This document shows, in pieces, positions 32,368-41,205 of a stretch of 64,000 nucleotides of DNA. The DNA is from RGEC01 sp964475595. Its GTDB lineage: Bacteria; Bacteroidota; Bacteroidia; NS11-12g; UBA955. The stretch covers positions 1-64,000 of the forward strand of contig CAYYXG010000002.1 in assembly GCA_964475595.1 (NCBI GenBank), read 5' to 3'. Positions within the stretch are counted from its first letter, which is position 1. The number at the start of each line of letters is the position of its first letter. Position numbers and translations under genes: made by a program. A model generated the notes under the pieces. The model ran no database searches. It saw only the letters and a list, made by a program, of their open reading frames with translations, and had not been told where the DNA came from.

Positions 32368-32943
32368 ATGAAGAAACTACTAACAACATTGATCTTTGTA
32401 GGGATGTTTGTGGCAACCGCTGCAACCCTTAATCAAAGGCGCACACTGAAGTTAGTGTCTAATGAACCTGAGAAAGACCAGGTGGTTGTTTCAGGCAAAA
32501 CGCTGCATTTCGACACATTGCAATTGTCTCTTAATACCATTCCTAAAGCGCAGCATCTTTACACCGTTGCTAAAAAGAGCGTGGGTCGTTGGGCCAAGCT
32601 TTTCACCGTTATTAAAATAGAGGAAAGTGGAGCCGATGGTAAAAACAGCTGGTATGCCAGGAAGTATGCCAATCTTACCGGTATGAGATACCCCGGCACC
32701 GGGCGCAAAACAACAGCCATTCGCGCAGGACACAATTACTATGCGGTCTTCAACAACTGGTATGACTGCATGGTGGATTTTTCTCATTACATGGAAGTGA
32801 TGGACGGGCTTTTTGAAAAAAAATACGGACGACCCGCTGCAGATGAGCATGAAATGGTGGCATTTATGTTTGGTTCTTTCAATGTACATGGAAAATGGAA
32901 GCGTGATGTAACCTGGCTGCTCGACCATTTTCACTACCAATAA
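32368..32943 (+). CDS. Glucosaminidase (FlgJ/LYZ2)-like exported protein
   Basis: A 191-residue protein with an N-terminal signal sequence/anchor (MKKLLTTLIFVGMFVATAA). The domain resembles N-acetylglucosaminidases: IKIEESGADGKNSWYARKYANLTGMRYPG carries the expected Glu followed by a WYA-KYANL segment (32609-32695), and YYAVFNNWYDCMVDF matches the downstream conserved block. It would cut peptidoglycan in the periplasm. I use ATG 32368 because it starts the signal peptide; ORF starts at 32350 (TTG) or 32362 add nothing. An 11-bp inverted repeat lies upstream. Its terminator lies within the convergent MFS gene. Confidence 0.65.
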   Translation: MKKLLTTLIFVGMFVATAATLNQRRTLKLVSNEPEKDQVVVSGKTLHFDTLQLSLNTIPKAQHLYTVAKKSVGRWAKLFTVIKIEESGADGKNSWYARKYANLTGMRYPGTGRKTTAIRAGHNYYAVFNNWYDCMVDFSHYMEVMDGLFEKKYGRPAADEHEMVAFMFGSFNVHGKWKRDVTWLLDHFHYQ

Positions 32944-32952
32944 TAAACTGAA

Positions 32953-34092
32953 TTACGAAAGCCCGCTAAGTTGGGCTTTTTTATGCTCTGCCCACGAAAA
33001 TGCAAGTGCCATAAGTGAAGCAATGGCACAAACACCAAATACCATGTGGTAGCTGTTTTTGCTCAAATTCAGGATCCAGCCGGTGCCCACACCACCAATA
33101 ATTACGCCTATCTCCAGCGCCATAAAAAGCATAGACAGTGCCCGTCCTCTGGTTTCCGCCGTACTTAATTTGCCTGCCCATGCAAACAGGGAAGGGGCAT
33201 TAAATCCTTGACCAACCCCATAGAGGATTGCCGCAAGAAAAAATGCAGTTTGGTAAAAAAGCAACAATAGCGCCACCATCTGAAATGCACTGCCAATGGC
33301 GATTCCGGCAGCACTTCCCAGTTTGTCACTTAGTTTTCCGCTAAACACCCTTACCAATAAACTGCTGCCAATATACACGGTTAAAAAAATGCCTTTGTTT
33401 TGGTAGCCCAGCTGTTTGGTAAAGTCAGGCATTGCGGTTAGTAATGCCCCTAAAGGAATACAAACGAGCAACATCAGCAAAGCAGGGGGCCAGGCTTTCC
33501 AGTAAAACAGTTTACGCGATGGGGCGGATGGACGGGATGGTTTGGTTTCCGGTAATAGAAAAAATATGGCTATGGCCAGAATACCCAAAATAGAACTTGA
33601 GAGAAACAACCCGTTTTGTCCCCACCACATTACCAAGGTGGCGCCAAGCGCATACCCTGCAGCGGTGCCTGAATTGCTAAAAATACCTTGCCATCCGAAC
33701 GCTTCGCCTCTTCTGGATTCAGGTACAATATCTGCCGTAAATGCGGTGAATCCGGTGGGTGAAAATCCCGCAGAAAAGCCGTGAATGAAGCGAATGGTAA
33801 AAAACAACCCGATGGTTTGCGCACAGGGATACAGTAATCCGGCGATTACACAAAACAAAGCCCCGCCTATCATGGCTTTCTTTCTGCCCAATTGATCGGT
33901 TACCCAGCCGCTAAATGGCCTCGCAATCAGTGCGCTTAATGCAAAGGCGGGTAAAATAAACCCCAGGTATTCTTCACCCGTTAATTTTTTCAATACATCC
34001 GGAAGTTCAGGGAGAATGATGTTGAATGAAAGAAAAAATAGCATCGAACCGACGCTCATCAGCCAGAAATTACCGGGCAGATTTTTAGCCAT
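32953..34092 (-). CDS. MFS transporter
   Basis: A 379-residue, 12-helix major facilitator. The loop 2-3 motif A is clear (GWVTDQLGRKKAMIGGA), and a degenerate copy occurs in the second half (GKLSDKLGSAAG). The substrate is unknown; the family resembles drug or arabinose effluxers. I chose ATG 34092 (MAKNLPGNFWLMSVGSML), which overlaps the nadE stop by eight bases. The last codons double as a terminator hairpin for the gene on the other strand. Confidence 0.88.
   Translation of the reverse strand: MAKNLPGNFWLMSVGSMLFFLSFNIILPELPDVLKKLTGEEYLGFILPAFALSALIARPFSGWVTDQLGRKKAMIGGALFCVIAGLLYPCAQTIGLFFTIRFIHGFSAGFSPTGFTAFTADIVPESRRGEAFGWQGIFSNSGTAAGYALGATLVMWWGQNGLFLSSSILGILAIAIFFLLPETKPSRPSAPSRKLFYWKAWPPALLMLLVCIPLGALLTAMPDFTKQLGYQNKGIFLTVYIGSSLLVRVFSGKLSDKLGSAAGIAIGSAFQMVALLLLFYQTAFFLAAILYGVGQGFNAPSLFAWAGKLSTAETRGRALSMLFMALEIGVIIGGVGTGWILNLSKNSYHMVFGVCAIASLMALAFSWAEHKKAQLSGLS
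32957..32983 (+). terminator. Terminator of the glucosaminidase-like gene inside MFS coding sequence
   Basis: AAAGCCC (32958-32964) pairs with GGGCTTT (32973-32979), an 8-base loop, then a T6 run (32977-32982). On the opposite strand the same bases encode the last residues of the MFS protein (KKAQLSGLS). Confidence 0.75.
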
Positions 34093-35716
34093 GAAAAGCA
34101 ACCAGAGGCATTTGGCGACCTCTACCAAAAGCTTTTGAGGTAACCCTTAGTATGGGAGGGGCCTGAAATCTTTTATATTCTGCACGGTTCACCATATTGA
34201 TGATTTTGTCAACCAATGAAGAATCGTATCCTTGGGCTTTAATTTCTTCGCGACTTCTTCTTTCCTCCACATACCAGTGCAGTATTTCATCCAGTATGGA
34301 ATAATCAGGTAAGCTATCCGTGTCTTTTTGTCCCGGTCTGAGTTCTGCCGAAGGCGCTTTGGTAATGATGGCTTCAGGGATTATTTCAGATACACGGTTC
34401 ATGTACCTGGCCAAAGCATATACTTTGGTTTTCCAAACATCACCAATGGGGCTCAATCCACCGCACAAATCGCCATATAGGGTACTGTAGCCCACCGACA
34501 TTTCGCTTTTATTGCTGGTGTTAAGCAGCAAGTATCCCATTTTATTGCTCATTGCCATAAGCAAATTGGCCCTGATTCTCGCCTGAAGATTTTCTTCTGT
34601 GATGTCATGAGGTAATTTATCAAAGGAAGGTTTAAGCAAATTTAGGTATGTCGTAAAAATCTCATCAATTTTCAAAATCTGGTAATCACAATTAAGATTA
34701 TTACTCAACTGAACTGCGTCATTTACTGAACCTTCACTACTATATGGCGATGGCATGAGCAGTGCATGCACATTTTCCGGTCCCAGGGCTTTGCATGCCA
34801 ATGACTGCACCAAAGCACTGTCAATACCCCCTGATGAGCCCAGTATGATTTTTTTAAAACCTGTTTTACGACAGTAGTCGCGTATGCCGAATACGATGGC
34901 ATCGTGCATCAGCGCAGTTTCTTCTGGCTCGGCAAAATGTACCGGAATGCCCAGAAAATCATTTTTCCCAAAAGTGATGTAATCTATCTTTTCTTCAAAC
35001 AGCGGCAGTTGCTTTACAGTCTTGCCTTCTGCGTTAATTACCTGGCTGTCTCCGTCAAAAATGAGATCAGTATTGGCTCCCACTTGATTTACATAAACGA
35101 TGGGCAGGCCAAAACGCTCAATATTGCCGGCAAAAACCTTATCACGCATCCTGATTTTGCCCACATTGAATGGTGAAGCGCTGGGGTGAATAATGAGCTG
35201 AGCGCCTGCGTTTTTCAGCGATTGTAACGGGCTTTTTTCATAAAGAAATTCATTATACACATCCCAGATGTCTTCACAAATGGCAATTCCTAATTTAATC
35301 CCTTTAAATTCAAAAATCTGACCCTCATCCGCCGGTTCAAAATATCGAGATTCCGAAAATACGTCGTAGGTAGGTAACAGCGTTTTTCGAACGATGTGTT
35401 CAATACGTCCGTTTTGTAAAAAGCAGGAAACATTAAAAAGTCCCCGACCCTTATCACGGTTCCGCATCACCCCGCCTACCACTGCAGCAATTCCCTGGCA
35501 ACTTTGCGCGATGGCTTCCATGCTTTGCTCGCATTTTTCCACAAACCACTCATAATCCAGCAAATCATCAGGCGGATAGCCGCAAACTGACAATTCGCTG
35601 AAAACCACCAGGTCAGCACCCTGTGATTTTGCCTCTGTGATGGCTTCGTAAATTTTGGATGTGTTAAGCTCAAAATCACCAATGCGGTAATTCAGCTGAG
35701 CGAGGGCAATTTTCAC
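34085..35716 (-). CDS. nadE: Glutamine-dependent NAD+ synthetase
   Basis: A 543-residue two-domain enzyme making NAD+ from deamido-NAD+, ATP and glutamine. The N-terminal nitrilase-like glutaminase domain has the Glu-Lys-Cys triad (FSELSVCGYPPDD with E41, RKTLLPTYD, LGIAICEDIWD). The C-terminal synthetase domain has the P-loop GSSGGIDSALV. The start is nine bases from the stop of the PorT-family gene upstream, and the end overlaps the MFS start, so the three probably form one transcript. Confidence 0.95.
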   Translation of the reverse strand: MKIALAQLNYRIGDFELNTSKIYEAITEAKSQGADLVVFSELSVCGYPPDDLLDYEWFVEKCEQSMEAIAQSCQGIAAVVGGVMRNRDKGRGLFNVSCFLQNGRIEHIVRKTLLPTYDVFSESRYFEPADEGQIFEFKGIKLGIAICEDIWDVYNEFLYEKSPLQSLKNAGAQLIIHPSASPFNVGKIRMRDKVFAGNIERFGLPIVYVNQVGANTDLIFDGDSQVINAEGKTVKQLPLFEEKIDYITFGKNDFLGIPVHFAEPEETALMHDAIVFGIRDYCRKTGFKKIILGSSGGIDSALVQSLACKALGPENVHALLMPSPYSSEGSVNDAVQLSNNLNCDYQILKIDEIFTTYLNLLKPSFDKLPHDITEENLQARIRANLLMAMSNKMGYLLLNTSNKSEMSVGYSTLYGDLCGGLSPIGDVWKTKVYALARYMNRVSEIIPEAIITKAPSAELRPGQKDTDSLPDYSILDEILHWYVEERRSREEIKAQGYDSSLVDKIINMVNRAEYKRFQAPPILRVTSKAFGRGRQMPLVAFHG

Positions 35717-35725
35717 GCTACGGTT

Positions 35726-36502
35726 TTAAAAAAAGACACCAAGCTGTATTCCCAGAAAATTATTTCTGCCATCTACAGCGTCATCCACGAATACATCGGA
35801 GAAGGCATTGTCAAACCGAAGTCCGGCCGAAAACATGGTTTTTCCACTGATTTTCGTTTCAATACCGGCTCCAATAATCAGAGAAATCCGGGCTTTTCTT
35901 ACATCATCCTGAAAAACCCCATTTCCTTCAAATTTGCCTCTATCCCCTGTAAAATCATATTTGTCATTGCCATCCAAGTTGGGGTTGTGGGATTGACTTC
36001 CGTTGCCGTAAATATTAGGTGTAGTGGAAGTTTTAAGTTTTTGTTGCATCAAGAAAGCCGGTGAAACACCAAATTGGCCCCAATACTTGAATTTGCCGAT
36101 TTCATTGGTTTTTAACTTCAGGGTAATCGGAATTTGGATATACTGCAAGTTGTAGTTGAAACTGGCATTTTTATAGGGCAGGCCACCTTTTGTCTTGTCG
36201 TCAGTCCACAGGGTGTCTCCTGTGCTGATTTTGGATGGGGTAGAGGTAACAATGAATTCTGTGCTCAACCAATAATTGGGGTTGTTGGCAATATTGATAT
36301 CGCCCATCAATCCGTAACTGAATCCCAAGCCAAGTCCATTATTTTCCATGGGCCCTTCCATAATGCGGGTCCAGGCGAAGTTGGGGCTTACCTTAAAACC
36401 GATGGCAACTTTGCGATTGTCCTGTGCGCTAATCGTGTGCATAAATGTGATGCCCATGAGCAGGGTACACAAGCATAATCTGGCATTAATTTGCATATTC
36501 AT
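35726..36502 (-). CDS. PorT-family outer-membrane beta-barrel protein
   Basis: A 258-residue exported barrel. The signal peptide (MQINARLCLCTLLMGITFMHTISA) ends at AQ, followed by KVAIGFKVSPNFAWTRIM, GLGLGFSYGLMGDINIA and the terminal NNFLGIQLGVFF with a C-terminal Phe. This pattern fits PorT itself, a type IX secretion barrel, as well as generic OMP_b-brl_2 proteins, and I cannot separate the two by eye. A GldB-like gene is divergent, only eight bases away, which slightly favours a secretion/gliding role. Confidence 0.72.
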   Translation of the reverse strand: MNMQINARLCLCTLLMGITFMHTISAQDNRKVAIGFKVSPNFAWTRIMEGPMENNGLGLGFSYGLMGDINIANNPNYWLSTEFIVTSTPSKISTGDTLWTDDKTKGGLPYKNASFNYNLQYIQIPITLKLKTNEIGKFKYWGQFGVSPAFLMQQKLKTSTTPNIYGNGSQSHNPNLDGNDKYDFTGDRGKFEGNGVFQDDVRKARISLIIGAGIETKISGKTMFSAGLRFDNAFSDVFVDDAVDGRNNFLGIQLGVFF

Positions 36503-36510
36503 ATTCCTTT

Positions 36511-37545
36511 ATGCAAAAAAACACAATTTTGACCAATTGCCTGTTATGTTTTTCAGCAATTGTGACTTTGTTTTTTGGATGTACAACTGAAAAGCAAACC
36601 AAGCTGCCGGTTCAGGACCTGACGGAAGCGATTCAACAGGCCGGTGAGGCCGGTATCAGTCCCATTGAAGTGAAATCTATTAAGCAACAATTTACCAAGA
36701 AATTCGATCGATGGTGCGTGGATATCATGGGGATTCCTCCGGTATACATGGAAAATGACTCTGTTTTGGCTGTTTTTCTTTCCCGTTTTTACGAATTAAA
36801 CAAGCCGGTAATGGCAGTTGTCAAAAAACATTATCAACGATATCCCGGCCTGAACGCGGAAATTGAACATAGTCTGGACATATTAAAAGAAGCATTTCCG
36901 GACGCCGGCGAATTTGAGGTGTTTGTGTATTTTAGTCAGTTCAGCATGACCAATACCTTTACGGATACCGTTTCTGGTAAGCACGTGTTGGGATATAGTG
37001 CGGAAATGTTTCTGGATGACACCTGCACTTTATATAATCAAATCGAAGGGATGCCTTCATGGATGAGGAGATATTCGCGTACGGAGCAAATCGCCCCTTA
37101 TCTTGGTATTACTTATCTCAATGGCCGTTATCTGGATCGGCATCCAAGAAAAAACATGCTCGATGAAATGATTTATCAGGGTAAATTGTGGTACAGTTTA
37201 CTGCAGCTCGCCCCTGATATTCCTCCGTCTCGTTTATTGGGCTATACCCCCGATGAGTGGGATTTTCTACAGAAAGAAGAATCAAATATCTGGAACTTTT
37301 ATATTCAGGAAAAAATGCTTTTCAGTACTGATTTCAACAGGGGATATAAGCGATTCTTTGTTCAAGGTGAACGAACAACCGGCGCGGGTTTACCGGAGGA
37401 TTGTCCACCGAGAATTGGCAACTTTTCAGGTTTGAGAATTGTGAGTGCCTATGCGGAAAAAACCGGAAAATCATGGAAGCAGATTTGGGAAGAAACCCAT
37501 GCCGGAAATATATTGAAAGAGTCAGGATATAATCCCATTCGATAA
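36511..37545 (+). CDS. gldB: GldB-like gliding motility lipoprotein
   Basis: A 344-residue lipoprotein similar to GldB. The signal peptide ends in the lipobox LFFGCTT (Cys near residue 25). Family features include KFDRWCVDIMG, ELNKPVMAVVKKHYQRYPG, LNGRYLDRHPRKNMLDEMIYQGK (36990-37190 region), LGYTPDEWDFLQKEESNIW and NFSGLRIVSAYAEKTGK. GldB is needed for gliding and type IX function in Flavobacterium, but also occurs in non-gliding species. It shares TAATG with the next gene (stop/start overlap), so translation is coupled to the thioesterase. Confidence 0.75.
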   Translation: MQKNTILTNCLLCFSAIVTLFFGCTTEKQTKLPVQDLTEAIQQAGEAGISPIEVKSIKQQFTKKFDRWCVDIMGIPPVYMENDSVLAVFLSRFYELNKPVMAVVKKHYQRYPGLNAEIEHSLDILKEAFPDAGEFEVFVYFSQFSMTNTFTDTVSGKHVLGYSAEMFLDDTCTLYNQIEGMPSWMRRYSRTEQIAPYLGITYLNGRYLDRHPRKNMLDEMIYQGKLWYSLLQLAPDIPPSRLLGYTPDEWDFLQKEESNIWNFYIQEKMLFSTDFNRGYKRFFVQGERTTGAGLPEDCPPRIGNFSGLRIVSAYAEKTGKSWKQIWEETHAGNILKESGYNPIR

Positions 37546-37973
37546 TGAACGATATCAAATCATATTTACAGGAAAGACTTAAGAACAACCATTTTATCAA
37601 ACATATGGGTTTGGTATTACAGGATGTAAAACAGGGAGAAGCGACGTTGTCATTGTCGGTGCAGCAACATCATCTTCAGCAAAATGGTTTTACCCACGGG
37701 GGAGTTACAGCCACCCTATGCGATGTTGCCACCGGAATTGCGGCCTACACGGCCGTAGCCGAAGGGAAAAATGTGGTAACGGTAGATTTGAAAATATCGT
37801 ACGTAAATCCTTCTGTATCGCCAAATTTACTGGCTGTGGGACGTGTAGTGAAATCAGGGAATTTTCTGGTGTTTTGTGAGGGAGAGGTGATGGATCTGCA
37901 GGAAGACGGAAGTTATAAATTGGTTGCAACATGCAGCAGCATTATGGCAGCGGTAGATATTCCGGTTAAATAA
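37545..37973 (+). CDS. PaaI-type hotdog thioesterase
   Basis: A 142-residue hotdog-fold acyl-CoA thioesterase. QNGFTHGGVTATLCDVATGIA is the active-site helix region (37679-37745), with the typical HGG and the acidic residue; VTVDLKISYVNPS follows. Such enzymes remove aryl- or acyl groups from CoA in the cytoplasm. It overlaps the GldB-like stop codon (TAATG). The following DUF5686 gene starts within about 30 bases. Confidence 0.9.
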   Translation: MNDIKSYLQERLKNNHFIKHMGLVLQDVKQGEATLSLSVQQHHLQQNGFTHGGVTATLCDVATGIAAYTAVAEGKNVVTVDLKISYVNPSVSPNLLAVGRVVKSGNFLVFCEGEVMDLQEDGSYKLVATCSSIMAAVDIPVK

Positions 37974-38003
37974 TTAAAATTGAAACTTATCTTTGGTGAA
38001 TTC

Positions 38004-40505
38004 GTGAACAAAGTATTCCAAGGTTTAATTTTTTGCCTCTCCTTTTTTGTGGTGGGTGCTCTTCACGGGCAGAAAAAAAGACTCAGCGGCAAGATTTACG
38101 CTGAAGAAACGCGTGAGCCACTGGCGTTTGCCAATTTCTTTTTTCAGGGCACAGAAAAAGGTTTTTATTCCGATTTTGAAGGGAATTTCAGTTGGGCTGG
38201 TGAAATATTTCCCTCCGATACCCTGAGGGTGGAATATATGGGCTACATAACCCGATATATAACACTCAATAACCAATCTTCGGGTGCACTGGAAGTTGAG
38301 ATGCTGAGAAAAGTAACACAGACAGAAGAGGTGGTGATTCGTCTTAAGACCAATCCTGCCTTAAAATGGATTGCGCTAGCCCAGGAAAATCGAAATAAAA
38401 ACAACCCGGACAAACTGGAGCATTATCAGTGCGAGACATTTACTAAAAATACCATTGCCATCAATAATATTTCAGCCAAACTGCGGAAAGGGAAGTTTTG
38501 GCAGGAAATAGGTCCTTTGTTTGACACCATCAGTTACTTGAATGGAAATAAAGAAAAGTCCATTTTGCCGGTATTTATTTCAGAAGTTATCAGTGATTAC
38601 TATTTTAATAAAAATCCCTACCTCACCAAAGAATACATCAAGGCATCTAAGCTGAAAGGCATTGGCGTGCAAGATGGAACCTTTATTTCACAGGTGCTGG
38701 GAAGCACATTTGTCAATTATAATTTCTACATGAATACCCTAGTGGTTATTGACAAAGGAATCGTATCACCCATAGCTGAGTCTGCCATGAATACGTATGA
38801 TTACAAACTTATATACGTAGATAAGACCGGCCCAAGGCGAGTATTTCAAATTTACTGTGCTCCAAAAATTGAAAAAGACCTTGCCTTTAAAGGTTTTATA
38901 TGGGTTGAAGATACGACCGGCGCATTGTTGAAACTATCACTGGAATTAAACAGCGGTTCCAATATCAATTATATTGAGAAATTGAGAATTACCCAGGAAT
39001 ATTCGCCCACCGAAAACGGCGCTTATTTTTGTGTTAATACACGTGCTGTGATCGATGCGGCAGAGGTTAGCACCCAAGCTGCCGGTGTGGTAGCTACCAG
39101 TGTGGTAACGGCAAAAAACATCGTAACCAACATTAAACACAGTCCTAAGTTTTTTGAAACCAGGGTAACGATGGATAAGGATGCGCTGAATCGTCCGGAT
39201 TCATTTTGGATTCAGAACAGGCATCTGCCCAACACCATCACTGATGAAAGAATAGCGGCCAAAATTGATACTTTGGTGAATCTTCCACGGATTAGCACCT
39301 ATGTGGACGTAGTTAATTTTCTGGTTGACGGATATAAAAACATGGGCAAAATAGACTTGGGGCCCTATTACAGTCTGGTGAGTTTCAATCAGCTGGAAGG
39401 CCCCAGACTGCGCCTTGGCTTCCGAACCACACCGACTTACAGTAAAAACTGGGTGGTAGAAGGGTTTGGTGCCTATGGTTTTTGGGATAAACAATGGAAA
39501 TACTCTTTAAAAGTAGAGCGAATCCTGAACCGAAAACGCTGGACCAAGTTAGGCGGCGTTTATCGCAGGGACGTGGAACAAATTGGAATTTCTGACAATG
39601 AAGATTTCAGCTCGGGATTGTTTACTGCATTCAATTTGCTGGGCAGTAATAATCTGAACATGAACCGGGATGCAAGACTCATGTTTGGCACGGATCTAAG
39701 AAATGGCTTGCGATTATCTATGAGTATCGGTAATAGGGCATACCTTTTTCAAAAAGTGGGTAATTTCAATTTTGCCTGGTATCCTTTTTTTCCGGATACC
39801 ACCGCTTATGCAACGGAGTTTTACAATACAGCTACACAGATTTCACTGCGGTATTCGCCCAAATTTTACTATTTGCAGAATGACAACCGTCGCGTGACTT
39901 TTACCGGTATTGGCCCGGAATACTATGGCACTTGGATTCAGGGGTATAAAAATATTTTTGGAAGCCAATTTAACTACACTCGTTTGGTCGCCGGATTGAA
40001 TTATAATAAAGTGTGGGGTGCTATGGGAAGGACGGCCTTTAATGTAGAGGCATCCCGGGTTTTCGGTAACTTGCCTTACCCACTTTTAACGGTCTACATC
40101 GGCAACCAAAGTTTTGTTTATAATTCCGGGGCGTACAACCAGATGCGCATTTTTGAATTTATTACTGACAGAAGTATTTCTGCCTCCGCTGAGCATCACC
40201 TAAACGGGTTGCTATTTAATCGCATCCCTTTACTCAATAAATTGAAGTGGAGGGAAGTGATGGGTTGTAAAGCCATTTACGGGGGCCTCGATAGCAAGAA
40301 TTTTAGCATAATCCCTCAAAATACGGAAGAAGGGCCGATTTCTCAGTTTAAAACTTTCACGGATTTACCCTACCTCGAGTGCAGTCTGGGGATTGAAAAT
40401 ATTTTTAAAATCCTTAGAGCCGATGCGATTTGGAGGCTTACCTATCGCGAAGCGGATAATGTCCGCAATTTTGGGGTAAAAGTGAGTGTTGGGATTGCTT
40501 TTTAG
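38004..40505 (+). CDS. DUF5686/carboxypeptidase-regulatory-like outer-membrane protein
   Basis: A protein of about 833 residues. A signal peptide (NKVFQGLIFCLSFFVVGALHG) is followed by a carboxypeptidase-regulatory-like beta-sandwich (LSGKIYAEETREPLAFANF) as in SusC/TonB-type proteins. A long DUF5686 part follows, with barrel-like alternating strands to the C-terminus (NFGVKVSVGIAF). It is an outer-membrane protein of unknown role. The start is uncertain: GTG 38004 gives a compact signal peptide, while TTG 37980 extends it by eight residues. A -7 box TATCTTTG (37988-37995) between them favours the GTG. It is third in the gldB operon. Confidence 0.8.
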   Translation: MNKVFQGLIFCLSFFVVGALHGQKKRLSGKIYAEETREPLAFANFFFQGTEKGFYSDFEGNFSWAGEIFPSDTLRVEYMGYITRYITLNNQSSGALEVEMLRKVTQTEEVVIRLKTNPALKWIALAQENRNKNNPDKLEHYQCETFTKNTIAINNISAKLRKGKFWQEIGPLFDTISYLNGNKEKSILPVFISEVISDYYFNKNPYLTKEYIKASKLKGIGVQDGTFISQVLGSTFVNYNFYMNTLVVIDKGIVSPIAESAMNTYDYKLIYVDKTGPRRVFQIYCAPKIEKDLAFKGFIWVEDTTGALLKLSLELNSGSNINYIEKLRITQEYSPTENGAYFCVNTRAVIDAAEVSTQAAGVVATSVVTAKNIVTNIKHSPKFFETRVTMDKDALNRPDSFWIQNRHLPNTITDERIAAKIDTLVNLPRISTYVDVVNFLVDGYKNMGKIDLGPYYSLVSFNQLEGPRLRLGFRTTPTYSKNWVVEGFGAYGFWDKQWKYSLKVERILNRKRWTKLGGVYRRDVEQIGISDNEDFSSGLFTAFNLLGSNNLNMNRDARLMFGTDLRNGLRLSMSIGNRAYLFQKVGNFNFAWYPFFPDTTAYATEFYNTATQISLRYSPKFYYLQNDNRRVTFTGIGPEYYGTWIQGYKNIFGSQFNYTRLVAGLNYNKVWGAMGRTAFNVEASRVFGNLPYPLLTVYIGNQSFVYNSGAYNQMRIFEFITDRSISASAEHHLNGLLFNRIPLLNKLKWREVMGCKAIYGGLDSKNFSIIPQNTEEGPISQFKTFTDLPYLECSLGIENIFKILRADAIWRLTYREADNVRNFGVKVSVGIAF

Positions 40506-40506
40506 G

Positions 40507-41205
40507 TTATTTTTCCGTGAATTTATATCCTACTCCACGCATGCTATGAAAATAGACCGGTTTTTTAACGTCTTTTTCAAAATACTTTCTAAAAGCAAGA
40601 ATAAAATTATCGATGGTGCGGGTGCTTGGGTAAACATTATAGCCCCATACCGTTTGCAGAATTCTTTCCCTGCTCACCACCTGCCCCCGGTTTTCTATCA
40701 GCAGTTTCAAGAGTAAACTCTCTTTTTTGGTAAGGATGAAAGTTCCTTCATTTCCGCGCGCTTCAAAACTGTCGAAATTCACGTAGTTATCCCCAAATTG
40801 ATATTCGTGTAATGCGATATCATTGTCAGTTGATACTTTGCTGCGGCCTAATAATTTTTGCACACGCAACAGCAACTCTTCCAGATTAAAGGGCTTGGTC
40901 AGATAATCATCGCCACCTTTTTTAAGACCTAGAATGCGGTCCTGTGTGTTATTCCTTGCAGATAGAAACAAAATTGGTATTTCTGAATTGGTAAGTCGGA
41001 TGTTTTCTGTAACGGTAATTCCATCCACATGGGGCAACATAACATCCATAATCACTAAATCGAAATTTTCTTCTTTAAATCTTTGCAATGCCTGCAAACC
41101 GTCTTTTACTGCGATGACCTTGTATCCTTCAGACTCAAGGTTTAATTTTACGAGATCAGCAATGTCTGATTCATCTTCTACCAAAAGTAATCTGTTCGTT
41201 TTCAT
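40507..41205 (-). CDS. OmpR/PhoB-family response regulator
   Basis: A 232-residue two-component regulator. The receiver domain has VEDESD, the phospho-acceptor Asp in FDLVIMDVMLPHVDG, a Ser switch residue (LFLSARN) and the Lys in YLTKPF. The winged-helix effector shows LTKKESLLLKLLIENRGQVV (40727-40790) and ERILQTVWGYNVYPSTRTID. It overlaps the histidine kinase stop by four bases and is the second gene of the pair. It is convergent with the DUF5686 gene, one base apart. Confidence 0.95.
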   Translation of the reverse strand: MKTNRLLLVEDESDIADLVKLNLESEGYKVIAVKDGLQALQRFKEENFDLVIMDVMLPHVDGITVTENIRLTNSEIPILFLSARNNTQDRILGLKKGGDDYLTKPFNLEELLLRVQKLLGRSKVSTDNDIALHEYQFGDNYVNFDSFEARGNEGTFILTKKESLLLKLLIENRGQVVSRERILQTVWGYNVYPSTRTIDNFILAFRKYFEKDVKKPVYFHSMRGVGYKFTEK

